DNA of 64,000 nucleotides from an uncultured Lachnospiraceae bacterium (GTDB taxonomy: Bacteria; Bacillota; Clostridia; Lachnospirales; Lachnospiraceae), in contig CANQMR010000012.1 of NCBI GenBank assembly GCA_947625015.1, positions 20,165 through 84,164 on the forward strand, written 5' to 3'. Position numbers and translations under genes: made by a program. Under the pieces are notes generated by a model, which did not search any database, had not been told where the DNA came from, and saw only the letters and a program-made list of their open reading frames with translations. The first letter of the stretch is position 1, and every line of letters begins with the position of its first letter. Positions 24,457 to 33,166 of the stretch are shown here, piece by piece.

Positions 24457-26268
24457 TTATCTTTTAACTTTTTTCTTTGTGCTCCATGCGCCGTAGAGAT
24501 TTCCCTTATAAGCGCGCACCCTCACATAATAGGTCTTTCCCTTTTTAATCTTCTTCGACTTGTAGCTGACTTTGGTTTTCTTTATCGTAGCCTGCTTTAC
24601 GCCGCTCTTAAATTTCTTGCTGGTGGAATACTGAATCTGATACCCCGTCACATGGCTGGCTTTGTTCCACTTGGCTAAAATCCGTCCGCCCTTTACCTGC
24701 ACGCTGGTCAGCTTTACCTTAGCCGGTTTAACCGTAATGGAAATCTTCACTGACGTGGCCTTATAATTCGACGTCTCACCCGCCGTCACCGTAATCTGCG
24801 CCTTACCTACACCGTTCATGGTAACGTATCCGTAGCTGTTGACGCTGACCACCTTGGTGTTAGAAGAGGAATAAGTCAGGGTTCCGTCTCCCTTTGTCCG
24901 CGATACATTTAAATTAAATCCACTTTTAGAAAAAGCCTTAACAAAAGAAGCCTTATAGCTTAACGTCTGCTCCGGTTTGTCTATTTTAAAATTCTTCTTT
25001 ATGGTACCCATATAGGCGCCAATGCCGCTGATTGTCACTGTTGCCGTTCCGATTTTCGTATTGTCGCTGTAAGTAACCGTATAGTCGACGTCCTTAACCA
25101 GCGTATACCCTCCACAGGTAATCGTCACCGGAGGCGTCTGCTCCTTTCCGGTGTACGGGCAGTCGGCAATCGGCGCAATTATACAATTCTCAAGACTTAT
25201 CGGCGTTTTTAACAACGGATACGCTGATTCGTTAGGACGCATTTCCCACTGGCTCCATTCATTGTGGGCACCCCGGTTTGTATTTAGCAGATTCAAAAAT
25301 GTCGGCGCCTGCATCTCAGCAGCAGTGTAGGCTTTACAATCTCCCTCTCCAGTCCCATTCATGGCTTCAAAATTTCTCGGTGCAGCAGTATCCAGTGTGT
25401 AGCAATGGTAGACAATACCATCATTTACGTAGCCTACGATACCGCCAATATAATAGCTATTATCATATTGCTGATCTATCGTTCCGTTATTATAACAATT
25501 TTCAATGTTTCCCCCACCTGAATCTCCTGCGATTCCGCCTAAGTATGCATTGCGGCCACTACTAGGTCCGTCACTGATTACTTTACAAGAATTTACGCAA
25601 TTATAGATATTGGCCCCCTTCACGTTGACTCCCACTATTCCACCTACATACTTACCTCCAAGCACCTGCCCATTGCTACCGGTGCCGACATAACAGTTTT
25701 GTATAGTTCCGACATTCCTTCCTGCGATTCCGCCTGTACAATCAGCAGAAGATTTGAACTGTGTATTGATAACTGTACAATTGTTGATTGTTCCGTCGTT
25801 CTCTCCAACTAATCCAACATAAGCGCTTTGATATTTATATGTAGATTGAAATTCACAGCCTGTAAGCGTTACATTTTTTATTACGCCGCTAGAATAAGAA
25901 AAAAGTGCTGCGTCTCCATTCCTTGTCACCTTAATTCCGGATATGCTATGCCCCTGTCCGTCAAAGGTTCCGGCAAACCCGTTAGCGGGCGTATAATTAT
26001 TCATCGAAACCCCGTCAAAGGCAATATCCGCTCCAAGAACCACCAATTGACCGCTATAGCTGTTTCCGTTATTGACTTTGGTCGCAAACTCCAACATCTC
26101 CCGGGCATTGGTAATGACCAGATCCGGTCCGTCTCCCCGTCTGTCAAGTTCCGTCTGCACCGGCTCCGCCTGCTTTGCAGCCGCCTGTCTGGGCGACGCG
26201 CCTACCGCCAGCATGACCGCCAGGCCAAAAGCCGCACAGAATTTCACAATCTTTCTGTCTTTTTTCAT
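24457..26268 (-). CDS. secreted GLUG-motif / Ig-like / Fn3-like surface protein (paralogue 1)
   Basis: A 603-residue secreted protein. The ATG at 26268 follows AAAGGA and opens a signal peptide ending near AAAKQ. The N-terminal half has GLUG-type repeats (GGIAGRN, GGIVGVN, GGIAGDSGG, GGIVGYV) alternating with NCYN/NCTV turns, predicted to form a beta-helix-like fold. The C-terminal half has repetitive beta modules (DYTVTYSDNTKIGTATVTISG; Big-2-like SSNTKVVSVNSYGYVTM) and ends with an Fn3-like domain (ISITVKPAKVKLTSVQVKGG onward). No sortase motif is present; the very basic C terminus (GAWSTKKKVKR) may bind wall polymers. It has its own promoter near 26340. Confidence 0.8.
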   Translation of the reverse strand: MKKDRKIVKFCAAFGLAVMLAVGASPRQAAAKQAEPVQTELDRRGDGPDLVITNAREMLEFATKVNNGNSYSGQLVVLGADIAFDGVSMNNYTPANGFAGTFDGQGHSISGIKVTRNGDAALFSYSSGVIKNVTLTGCEFQSTYKYQSAYVGLVGENDGTINNCTVINTQFKSSADCTGGIAGRNVGTIQNCYVGTGSNGQVLGGKYVGGIVGVNVKGANIYNCVNSCKVISDGPSSGRNAYLGGIAGDSGGGNIENCYNNGTIDQQYDNSYYIGGIVGYVNDGIVYHCYTLDTAAPRNFEAMNGTGEGDCKAYTAAEMQAPTFLNLLNTNRGAHNEWSQWEMRPNESAYPLLKTPISLENCIIAPIADCPYTGKEQTPPVTITCGGYTLVKDVDYTVTYSDNTKIGTATVTISGIGAYMGTIKKNFKIDKPEQTLSYKASFVKAFSKSGFNLNVSRTKGDGTLTYSSSNTKVVSVNSYGYVTMNGVGKAQITVTAGETSNYKATSVKISITVKPAKVKLTSVQVKGGRILAKWNKASHVTGYQIQYSTSKKFKSGVKQATIKKTKVSYKSKKIKKGKTYYVRVRAYKGNLYGAWSTKKKVKR

Positions 26269-26339
26269 CTTTTTCATCCTTTCTTCCCAATCATTCATTT
26301 TAGCCAGTCTATATGACCATCTACTGATTACAGCGACAC

Positions 26340-26390
26340 ATTATAGCATATTTTTTTCCAAAGAAAACAACAATGTAATAATTAGCAAAA
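26340..26390 (-). promoter_or_regulatory. promoter region of GLUG paralogue 1
   Basis: On the minus strand a TATAAT (26340-26345) lies ~70 bp before the gene. The ~50 bp upstream of it (an ATTATTACATTG motif, TTTGGAAAAA, then the -10) are strongly similar to the segment upstream of paralogue 3 at 30428-30480, so the whole promoter has been duplicated with the gene. The -35 box is poor, which suggests an activator. Confidence 0.55.
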
Positions 26391-26418
26391 AAATTGTAAA
26401 AATCAGTAGGATTACAGC

Positions 26419-26948
26419 TTTCTCTATCCCTTTATCTTCACCTTTTTGCTCCATGCGCCGTAAAGATTTCCCTTATAAGCGCGCACTCTCACATAATAGG
26501 TCTTTCCCTTTTTAATCTTCTTTGACTTGTAGCTGACTTTGGTTTTCTTCTTTATCTTAGCCTGCTTTACGCCGCTCTTAAATTTCTTGCTGGTGGAATA
26601 CTGAATCTGGTATCCCTTGACATGGCTGGCCATATTCCACTTGGCTATAATCCGTCCGCCCTTTACCTGCACGCTGGTCAGTTTTACCTTAGCCGGTTTA
26701 ACCGTAATGGAAATCTCCACTGACGTGGCCTTATAATCTTCCGTCTCAGCCGCCTTTACCGTAATCTGCGCCTTGCCTATATTTTTCATTGTGACATGCC
26801 CTTTTTTATCAACCGTCACCACCTTCTTGTTGGAGGAGGTATAGGTCAGCGCGCCTTTTCCTTTAATCCGCTTCACGTTTAAATCAAATCCGCCTTTGGC
26901 AAAAGCCTTGACATACGAAGCGGTGTATTTGAAGGTCTGCTCCGGCTT
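26419..26948. repeat. ~530-bp near-identical repeat, copy 1 (3' end of GLUG paralogue 2)
   Basis: By eye this segment matches 28390-28919 essentially base for base at an offset of 1971 bp. It covers the stop codon and the C-terminal Ig-like and Fn3-like coding region. Divergence begins sharply at about 26949. This indicates recent duplication or gene conversion. Confidence 0.9.
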
Positions 26949-28340
26949 TTCAATAAGGAAATTCCGCTTTACGGTTCCCGTAAAGTTTTCTTTTCCACTA
27001 ATTTCCACCGTTGCGGTTCCGATTTTCACGTTGTCGGCATATTTTAGCGTATAGTCAACGTCCTTAACCAGCTTATAACCGTTATAGGTAATCTCCACAT
27101 CCGGCGTCTGTGCCTTTCCGTTATACACGCACTTGGCAATCGGTGCAATCACACACTTATCAAGATTTACAGGCATTTTTAACAACGGATACGGGGATTC
27201 CGAAGAACGGATTTCCCATAATCTCCAATCACTGTGGGTTCCCCGGTTTTGATTTAGCTGATCCGCAAAAGCCTGCGACCGCATATATTCAGCAGAATAT
27301 TTCGAACACTCTAACGGCGTTATGCTTATAGCGCCAAAATTTTCCCGGGCGGCAGTATCCAGTGTATAACAGCGATAGATATTGCCGCCTTGTACCTCGC
27401 CTGCAATGCCGCCGATATGGTCTGCAACATCCGGACTATCCAACGTTCCGCTATTATAACAATTTTCAATATTTCCCCCTGTACCTGAAACGCCTGCAAT
27501 TCCACCCATGCATTTATAGTCAAGAGATATTGGAACAATCACATCAAGCACAGAGTCTATCTCACAATTATTTGCGCAATTATAAATATCTCCGAAATTA
27601 TGTCCCACAATTCCACCCATGTCTCTCCCTTCTGCCACGAGTCCATCGTTGACATAACAGTTTCGTATAGTCGCTTTTTGTGCACCCTCACTTCCTTCCT
27701 GACCATTCTGCGCCGCTATTCCACCTAATATGTTGATACCTTTTATGCATGGATTGTTCACCGCACAATTATTGATTATTCCATTGTTCATCGCAACCAC
27801 GCCACCAATATTTCTGTCACTTGTAAAATAAACATCATCAATTGTGCAGTTGTTAATTGTTCCGTAATTGTATCCCACTAATCCGGCCGCATCTCCGTTA
27901 CTCACAATCTGGCAACCTTTAACCGTCACATTCTGAATCAATCCATTCGATCTGGAAAAAATAGCTGCCATCTGGGTATCTGCCACCCAAATCCCGGATA
28001 TGCTATGCCCCTGTCCGTCAAAGGTCCCGGAAAACACAGAAGCAGGTGTATAATTTTTATATTTCTGGTTGAAGACAATATCCGCTCCAAGAACCACCAG
28101 TTTACCCTTGTAATCGTTGCCTTTATTGACCGAATCCACAAACGCTTTCATTCCATCCGCATTGTTAATGACCAAATCTGCGTCTCCCCGCCTGTCAAGT
28201 TCCGTCTGCACCGGCTCCGCCTGCGTTACGTCTGTCTGTTTTGCGGCTGCCTGACAGGGCGGCACACTCATCGCCAGCATGGCTGCCAGACCGAGCGTTG
28301 CACAGAATGTCACAATCCTTCTGTCTCTTTTCTTTTTCAT
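26424..28340 (-). CDS. secreted GLUG-motif / Ig-like / Fn3-like surface protein (paralogue 2)
   Basis: A 638-residue paralogue of its two neighbours. The ATG at 28340 (MKKKRDRRIVTFCATLGLAAMLAM) follows GGGAGAAG and opens a signal peptide ending near AAAKQ. GLUG units (GGVVAMN, GGIAAQNG, GGIVGHNFG, GGIAGVSG, GGIAGEVQ) occupy roughly residues 110-350. The C-terminal ~240 residues carry the same Ig-like and Fn3-like modules. The last ~175 residues are identical to those of paralogue 3, while the N-terminal half is much more divergent. It begins 54 bp after the stop of paralogue 3 and is probably co-transcribed with it. Confidence 0.8.
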   Translation of the reverse strand: MKKKRDRRIVTFCATLGLAAMLAMSVPPCQAAAKQTDVTQAEPVQTELDRRGDADLVINNADGMKAFVDSVNKGNDYKGKLVVLGADIVFNQKYKNYTPASVFSGTFDGQGHSISGIWVADTQMAAIFSRSNGLIQNVTVKGCQIVSNGDAAGLVGYNYGTINNCTIDDVYFTSDRNIGGVVAMNNGIINNCAVNNPCIKGINILGGIAAQNGQEGSEGAQKATIRNCYVNDGLVAEGRDMGGIVGHNFGDIYNCANNCEIDSVLDVIVPISLDYKCMGGIAGVSGTGGNIENCYNSGTLDSPDVADHIGGIAGEVQGGNIYRCYTLDTAARENFGAISITPLECSKYSAEYMRSQAFADQLNQNRGTHSDWRLWEIRSSESPYPLLKMPVNLDKCVIAPIAKCVYNGKAQTPDVEITYNGYKLVKDVDYTLKYADNVKIGTATVEISGKENFTGTVKRNFLIEKPEQTFKYTASYVKAFAKGGFDLNVKRIKGKGALTYTSSNKKVVTVDKKGHVTMKNIGKAQITVKAAETEDYKATSVEISITVKPAKVKLTSVQVKGGRIIAKWNMASHVKGYQIQYSTSKKFKSGVKQAKIKKKTKVSYKSKKIKKGKTYYVRVRAYKGNLYGAWSKKVKIKG

Positions 28341-28389
28341 CTTCTCCCATCCTTTCTTCCTGTTCATTTTAGCCAGTCTGCGTTACCAC

Positions 28390-28919
28390 TTTCTCTATCC
28401 CTTTATCTTCACCTTTTTGCTCCATGCGCCGTAAAGATTTCCCTTATAAGCGCGCACTCTCACATAATAGGTCTTTCCCTTTTTAATCTTCTTTGACTTG
28501 TAGCTGACTTTGGTTTTCTTCTTTATCTTAGCCTGCTTTACGCCGCTCTTAAATTTCTTGCTGGTGGAATACTGAATCTGGTATCCCTTGACATGGCTGG
28601 CCATATTCCACTTGGCTATAATCCGTCCGCCCTTTACCTGCACGCTGGTCAGTTTTACCTTAGCCGGTTTAACCGTAATGGAAATCTCCACTGACGTGGC
28701 CTTATAATCTTCCGTCTCAGCCGCCTTTACCGTAATCTGCGCCTTGCCTATATTTTTCATTGTGACATGCCCTTTTTTATCAACCGTCACCACCTTCTTG
28801 TTGGAGGAGGTATAGGTCAGCGCGCCTTTTCCTTTAATCCGCTTCACGTTTAAATCAAATCCGCCTTTGGCAAAAGCCTTGACATACGAAGCGGTGTATT
28901 TGAAGGTCTGCTCCGGCTT
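28390..28919. repeat. ~530-bp near-identical repeat, copy 2 (3' end of GLUG paralogue 3)
   Basis: Partner of the segment at 26419-26948; see that entry. The two copies are in direct orientation 1971 bp apart, so recombination between them would delete paralogue 2 or swap its N-terminal half with that of paralogue 3. Confidence 0.9.
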
Positions 28920-30338
28920 ATCAATAAGGAAATCCCGCTTTACGGTTCCCGTAAAGCCGCCTTTGCCGCTGATTTCCACCGTTGCGGTTCCCATTTCCAC
29001 GTTGTTGGCATATTTTAGCGTATAGTCAACATCCTTAACCAGCTTATAACCGTTATAGGTAATCTCCACATCCGGCGTCTGCGCCTTTCCGGTGTAGGAA
29101 CAACTTTGAACAGGGGCAATCTCACAATCCGTAAGTTTTACCGGTATTGCCGTCAACGGATACGGCGACTTGTAAGAACGGATTTCCCAAAAAAGCCAAT
29201 CGTCCGACGTTCGGTTTGCATTCAGCTGGTCCACAAAAGCCTGTGACTGCATGTATGCGGCGTCATAGACTTCAATTTCATTCTCTTCGCGCCCTTTTTC
29301 CATATTCCCTATTTTTTCCGGAGCAACCGTATTCAGCGCATAACAGTGAAGGAGTAGGGAAGCCCCATTATCAACGCCCGAGATACTGCCTATATACCTG
29401 CTTCTGGCTGCGTCGCTTGTAAGGTCTGGAAGGGTTATTTTACCGCTATAATAACAATTTTCAGCCGTTAAAGATCCTGATTTTCCTACAATTCCGCCTG
29501 CCATTATATTTTCATCCGCCAGCGGAATAATTTCGCAGTTGCTTGCACAATTAAAGATCATCGGAGCTTCTGCAGCATATCCGATTAGCCCGCCTATTTC
29601 AGCAGAACCTGACACACTTCCACCAATGACATAGGAGTTTCCTATTTCCGCACTCAGCGCAGCCGGTCTTTTTGGTCTTGGTAATGACAGTGATTCTACA
29701 TACAATTCCAAGGTAGTATATCCTGCTATTCCGCCCACACTGCCTCCGCCTTTTATTTGTGTATTGATCACCTCGCATTTATCGACGATTCCACAATTAT
29801 CAGAAACCACTCCACCTGCGTTTTCTTTGCTTGTTATGGTTGTGTCAACAACTGTACAGTTGCTGATTATTCCTCTATTATAATCAACAAATCCGGCTGT
29901 CTTTTGATCGCTTATAAACTGACAGTCTTTAATCGTCACATTTTGAATCGTGCCATATGTTGAACTAAAAAGCGTTGCTTCTGTCGCGCCTGCCATCTTA
30001 ATCCCGGATATACTATGGCCCTGTCCGTCAAAGGTCCCGTAAAAATTGACAATCGGCTTATAATTCTTTGACGTTGTTTCGTCAAAGACAATGTCATTTC
30101 CAAGAACCACCCGCTTACCATAATAGTCGTTTTCCTCCGTAACCGAAGACGCAAACGCAACCATTTCCGCCGCAGTGTTAATGACCAGAGCTGTTTCTCC
30201 CCGTCTGTCAAGTTCCGTCTGCACCGGCTCCGCCTGCTTTGCGGCCGCCCGGCAGGGCGATGCACCCACCGCCAGTATAACTGCCAGTCCCAGAACCGAA
30301 CACAGCAACGCCGATTTTTGGTTTTTCCCTTTTGTCAT
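28395..30338 (-). CDS. secreted GLUG-motif / Ig-like / Fn3-like surface protein (paralogue 3)
   Basis: A 647-residue paralogue. The ATG at 30338 (MTKGKNQKSALLCSVLGLAVIL) lies 9 bp after AGAGGA; a GTG two codons upstream is possible. The signal peptide ends near AAAKQ. The GLUG region is more degenerate than in paralogue 2 and includes an extra proline/arginine-rich insertion (near SLPRPKRPAALSAEIGN). The C-terminal third is identical to that of paralogue 2. It is the promoter-proximal gene of this family, with a conserved upstream element. Likely displayed outside the cell; ligand unknown. Confidence 0.8.
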   Translation of the reverse strand: MTKGKNQKSALLCSVLGLAVILAVGASPCRAAAKQAEPVQTELDRRGETALVINTAAEMVAFASSVTEENDYYGKRVVLGNDIVFDETTSKNYKPIVNFYGTFDGQGHSISGIKMAGATEATLFSSTYGTIQNVTIKDCQFISDQKTAGFVDYNRGIISNCTVVDTTITSKENAGGVVSDNCGIVDKCEVINTQIKGGGSVGGIAGYTTLELYVESLSLPRPKRPAALSAEIGNSYVIGGSVSGSAEIGGLIGYAAEAPMIFNCASNCEIIPLADENIMAGGIVGKSGSLTAENCYYSGKITLPDLTSDAARSRYIGSISGVDNGASLLLHCYALNTVAPEKIGNMEKGREENEIEVYDAAYMQSQAFVDQLNANRTSDDWLFWEIRSYKSPYPLTAIPVKLTDCEIAPVQSCSYTGKAQTPDVEITYNGYKLVKDVDYTLKYANNVEMGTATVEISGKGGFTGTVKRDFLIDKPEQTFKYTASYVKAFAKGGFDLNVKRIKGKGALTYTSSNKKVVTVDKKGHVTMKNIGKAQITVKAAETEDYKATSVEISITVKPAKVKLTSVQVKGGRIIAKWNMASHVKGYQIQYSTSKKFKSGVKQAKIKKKTKVSYKSKKIKKGKTYYVRVRAYKGNLYGAWSKKVKIKG

Positions 30339-30427
30339 ATCCACCCATCCTCTCTTTATTTAATGTTCACTGCACGCATATACGCAGCTATCCATATAAA
30401 GTGCATAACCACCTATTACAGGGACAG

Positions 30428-30494
30428 ATTATATCATATATTTTTCCAAAAATAACACCAATGTAATAATTAACAAAATAATGTAATAATTAGC
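30428..30494 (-). promoter_or_regulatory. promoter of GLUG paralogue 3 with two direct repeats of an ATTATTACATT box
   Basis: The minus-strand TATAAT is at 30428-30433. Upstream, AATGTAATAATTA (plus-strand reading) occurs at 30460-30472 and again at 30480-30492, a 20-bp period that would place both on one face of the helix. One copy of the same box occurs upstream of paralogue 1. The rest of the 30345-30668 gap holds the divergent promoter of the hydrogenase-like sensor and no gene. Confidence 0.6.
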
Positions 30495-30573
30495 GTCAGC
30501 ATGGGAAAATTAATCCTATTTTTTATATCTGTGATAGAAAATAAAGGAAATATAAAAAAAACTTAAAATTTTA

Positions 30574-30603
30574 TTAGGAAAATTCCCACTTATATGTTAT
30601 AAT
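30574..30603 (+). promoter_or_regulatory. promoter of the hydrogenase-like chemosensor
   Basis: TTAGGA (30574-30579) and a perfect TATAAT (30598-30603) are spaced by 18 bp. The transcript would have a leader of ~60 bp ending in a GAGGTGAAGG ribosome binding site. Confidence 0.6.
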
Positions 30604-30668
30604 GATATACAATCGCATTAATATATTTACATGACGGGACTTACAATAATAATTAATGAGGTGAAGGT

Positions 30669-32624
30669 ATGACAAAAGAAAATGAATCATTAGTTTTCAC
30701 GAACGACAAATGCATCGGCTGTAACAAATGTATCAGCGTATGTAGCTGCATCGGAGCCTGCGTATCTCATGATGAAGACGGCAAGAACCGCATTGATGTG
30801 GACGGCGACAGATGCATTGCCTGCGGCGCCTGCTTTGATGTATGCGAACATGGCGCCAGAGAGTACCGGGACGATACGGAACGGTTCTTTGAAGACCTGA
30901 AGAAGGGAGAAAAGATTTCTCTTTTGGTTGCACCGGCATTTAAGGCAAATTATCCAAGAGAATATGAATCCGTACTGGGTGGTCTTAAGAAGTTGGGGGT
31001 TAACCGGATTATCAGCGTATCGTTTGGCGCTGACATTACCACTTGGGGATATCTGAATTATGTGCAGCAGTACAATTTCTTAGGCGGTATTTCCCAGCCC
31101 TGTCCTGCGGTAGTCGGTTACATAGAACGCAATCTGCCGGAGCTTTTGCCGAAGCTGTTCCCGGTTCAAAGTCCGATGATGTGCGCCGCAATCTATGCAA
31201 AGAAGGAAATGCACATTCAGGATAAGCTGGCGTTTATCAGCCCATGTATTGCCAAGAAGATGGAGATTGAAGATCCCAACAACAAAGGTTATGTATCTTA
31301 TAATGTAACCTTTAACCACTTAATGCAGTATGTACAGGAGCACCATGTCAGCGGCGCTTTACAGTCCGATGAGATTGAGTACGGCTTAGGTTCTATCTAT
31401 CCTATGCCCGGCGGACTTAAGGAGAACGTGTACTGGTTCTTAGGGGAAAGCGTATTTATGCGCCAGATGGAAGGCGAGAAGCATATGTACCATTATTTAG
31501 AGCAGAATAAGAAGGCCCTTGAGAAAGGCACAACACCATATCTGTTTGTGGACGCCCTGAACTGCTCTTCCGGCTGTATCTACGGTACCGGCTGTGACCC
31601 GGAGAAGGGCAATTCCGACGAGCCGCTCTGCAACCTGCTGCGGATTCGGGAGGCTTCTAAGAAGAACGACCGCCGAAGCGCATGGTCAAAGAAGCTTTCA
31701 CCCAAGCAGCGTCTGAAGCAGTTGAATTACCAGTTCCGTAATCTGAACCTGAATGATTACTTAAGAAAATATACAGACCGCTCTGCGCAGTGCATCGTTA
31801 AGCAGCCAACCGAGGCGGAACGCAACGCCATTTTTGAGAGCATGGAAAAGAGGACGCAGGAAGAACGCTCTATTAACTGTTCCTGCTGTGGTTACGATTC
31901 CTGCCGGCAGATGGCGGATGCAATCTTTAACGGCTTTAACCACAAAGAGAACTGTATCTACTATACCAAGAAGCAGGTAGAGTTAGAGAAGAAGAATGCA
32001 GAGAGCTTTGCAGGCCAGTTAGAGGAAGATAAGGAGATGATTCAAAAGCAGCAACAGCAGATTATTGATACCGTTCAGATTATCAATGATGAATTCATCA
32101 CCTTATATCAGTCTGTTGACGAGATGGCCGCCAGCAATGAGAGCAATGCCGAGAAGAGCGTGGAGATTTCCCAGAATATTATTGATGTGGCAAACTTCTG
32201 CGAGGAGCTGACCGCTTCCATGTCAGAGATTCATTCCTTCTTAGACGAGCTGTCACAGAATAATGCAGAGGTCGTCAGCATCGCCGCACAGACCAATATG
32301 CTTGCTTTAAATGCCAGCATTGAGGCGGCAAGAGCCGGCGAAAGCGGACGGGGATTTGCCGTTGTGGCAGATGAGATTAACAATCTTGCCGGTGAATCCA
32401 GAGAGACAGCCACCCGAAGCAATTTAAGCCAGGAGAAGATTATGACTTCTATCGGCGTCATCATCGATAACACCAAGAAGCTCCATGATATCATTGATTC
32501 GGTTAATGATAAGACACAGAATTTAGCTGCCGCCACAGAAGAGATTTCCGCTTCCGTTTCTACAATCCTTAAGACCTCGAATGAGATTAAGGAGAAGTTA
32601 AGCGACTTAAGCAACGGCGACTAA
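30669..32624 (+). CDS. soluble sensor: ferredoxin + [FeFe]-hydrogenase-like H-cluster domain + Fe-S domain + methyl-accepting signalling domain
   Basis: A 651-residue multidomain protein without membrane helices. Residues 1-65 carry two [4Fe-4S] motifs (Cys15-25 and Cys49-59). Residues ~80-330 resemble the [FeFe]-hydrogenase large domain and keep the four H-cluster ligands: Cys145 (SQPCPAV), Cys193 ([11 protein letters not shown]), Cys299 and Cys303 (NCSSGC). The first motif lacks the adjacent proton-relay cysteine of catalytic enzymes (TSCCP), as in sensory hydrogenases. Residues ~402-430 form a cysteine-rich Fe-S module (Cys404, 407, 412, 429). A coiled coil follows, then a methyl-accepting domain (~470-651) with the hairpin [18 protein letters not shown]. 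It probably senses H2 or redox state and signals through a CheA-like kinase. Single gene with a strong terminator. Confidence 0.88.
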   Translation: MTKENESLVFTNDKCIGCNKCISVCSCIGACVSHDEDGKNRIDVDGDRCIACGACFDVCEHGAREYRDDTERFFEDLKKGEKISLLVAPAFKANYPREYESVLGGLKKLGVNRIISVSFGADITTWGYLNYVQQYNFLGGISQPCPAVVGYIERNLPELLPKLFPVQSPMMCAAIYAKKEMHIQDKLAFISPCIAKKMEIEDPNNKGYVSYNVTFNHLMQYVQEHHVSGALQSDEIEYGLGSIYPMPGGLKENVYWFLGESVFMRQMEGEKHMYHYLEQNKKALEKGTTPYLFVDALNCSSGCIYGTGCDPEKGNSDEPLCNLLRIREASKKNDRRSAWSKKLSPKQRLKQLNYQFRNLNLNDYLRKYTDRSAQCIVKQPTEAERNAIFESMEKRTQEERSINCSCCGYDSCRQMADAIFNGFNHKENCIYYTKKQVELEKKNAESFAGQLEEDKEMIQKQQQQIIDTVQIINDEFITLYQSVDEMAASNESNAEKSVEISQNIIDVANFCEELTASMSEIHSFLDELSQNNAEVVSIAAQTNMLALNASIEAARAGESGRGFAVVADEINNLAGESRETATRSNLSQEKIMTSIGVIIDNTKKLHDIIDSVNDKTQNLAAATEEISASVSTILKTSNEIKEKLSDLSNGD

Positions 32625-32651
32625 ATCAAAAGCAAAGATGATTAGCATACA

Positions 32652-32686
32652 AACAGCCCCCGGAATAGGTTCCGGGGGCTGTTTTT
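32652..32686 (+). terminator. Rho-independent terminator after the hydrogenase-like sensor
   Basis: AACAGCCCCCGGAA pairs perfectly with TTCCGGGGGCTGTT around a 4-base loop, followed by T5. It also separates the convergent SCP2 gene. Confidence 0.95.
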
Positions 32687-32714
32687 GAAAAAACATTCTG
32701 AAATCAGGATTTCA

Positions 32715-33032
32715 TTACAGCAGGTCTTTAATCTTCAGGGCCTTATCAATATTACCTTCCACCTTCAGTTTTCCAAAGGTAAACGCCTTAACCGGGTCTA
32801 ACTCCCCGGCAATAATCTTGAACAGATTCTCCGCAGAGCAGATAAACAGTGCATCTCTGTCATGATACTCATAAGGTTCAATGGACAGCTTGCCGTCCTT
32901 TACCTCTGCATAGAATGCGCCGGAACCCTCTCCGGTAATGTTGAACTGATAAGCCAGATGCTCCTGCACCTTGCTTACATCTGTGTCCTTGAACATATCC
33001 TTAAATTTCTTAAATACCTCTTCGTAAGTCAT
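32715..33032 (-). CDS. SCP2 sterol-binding domain protein
   Basis: A 105-residue stand-alone SCP2-type domain. Diagnostic features are the central GEGSGAFYAEVKDGKLSIEPYEYHDRDALF segment (given here only as a landmark around residues 34-63) and the C-terminal VKAFTFGKLKVEGNIDKALKIKDLL region, with the FxxGKLKVxGD-like motif typical of the family. SCP2 domains bind lipids or fatty acyl groups; in anaerobic bacteria the ligand is unknown. It has no signal peptide and is cytoplasmic. Monocistronic, with its own AGGAGG-like site just upstream of the ATG. Confidence 0.85.
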   Translation of the reverse strand: MTYEEVFKKFKDMFKDTDVSKVQEHLAYQFNITGEGSGAFYAEVKDGKLSIEPYEYHDRDALFICSAENLFKIIAGELDPVKAFTFGKLKVEGNIDKALKIKDLL

Positions 33033-33166
33033 CTGGGTTTGTCCTCCTATTCCCTTTTGCTTAAATTAATCAACTCTATCCGTTGTTTCGTCTATTATTG
33101 TACCATATCATTTTCCGGAGCGCAAGTGTCAACCCGCAAAATTAGTATGCCACAATTCCCCTTATT

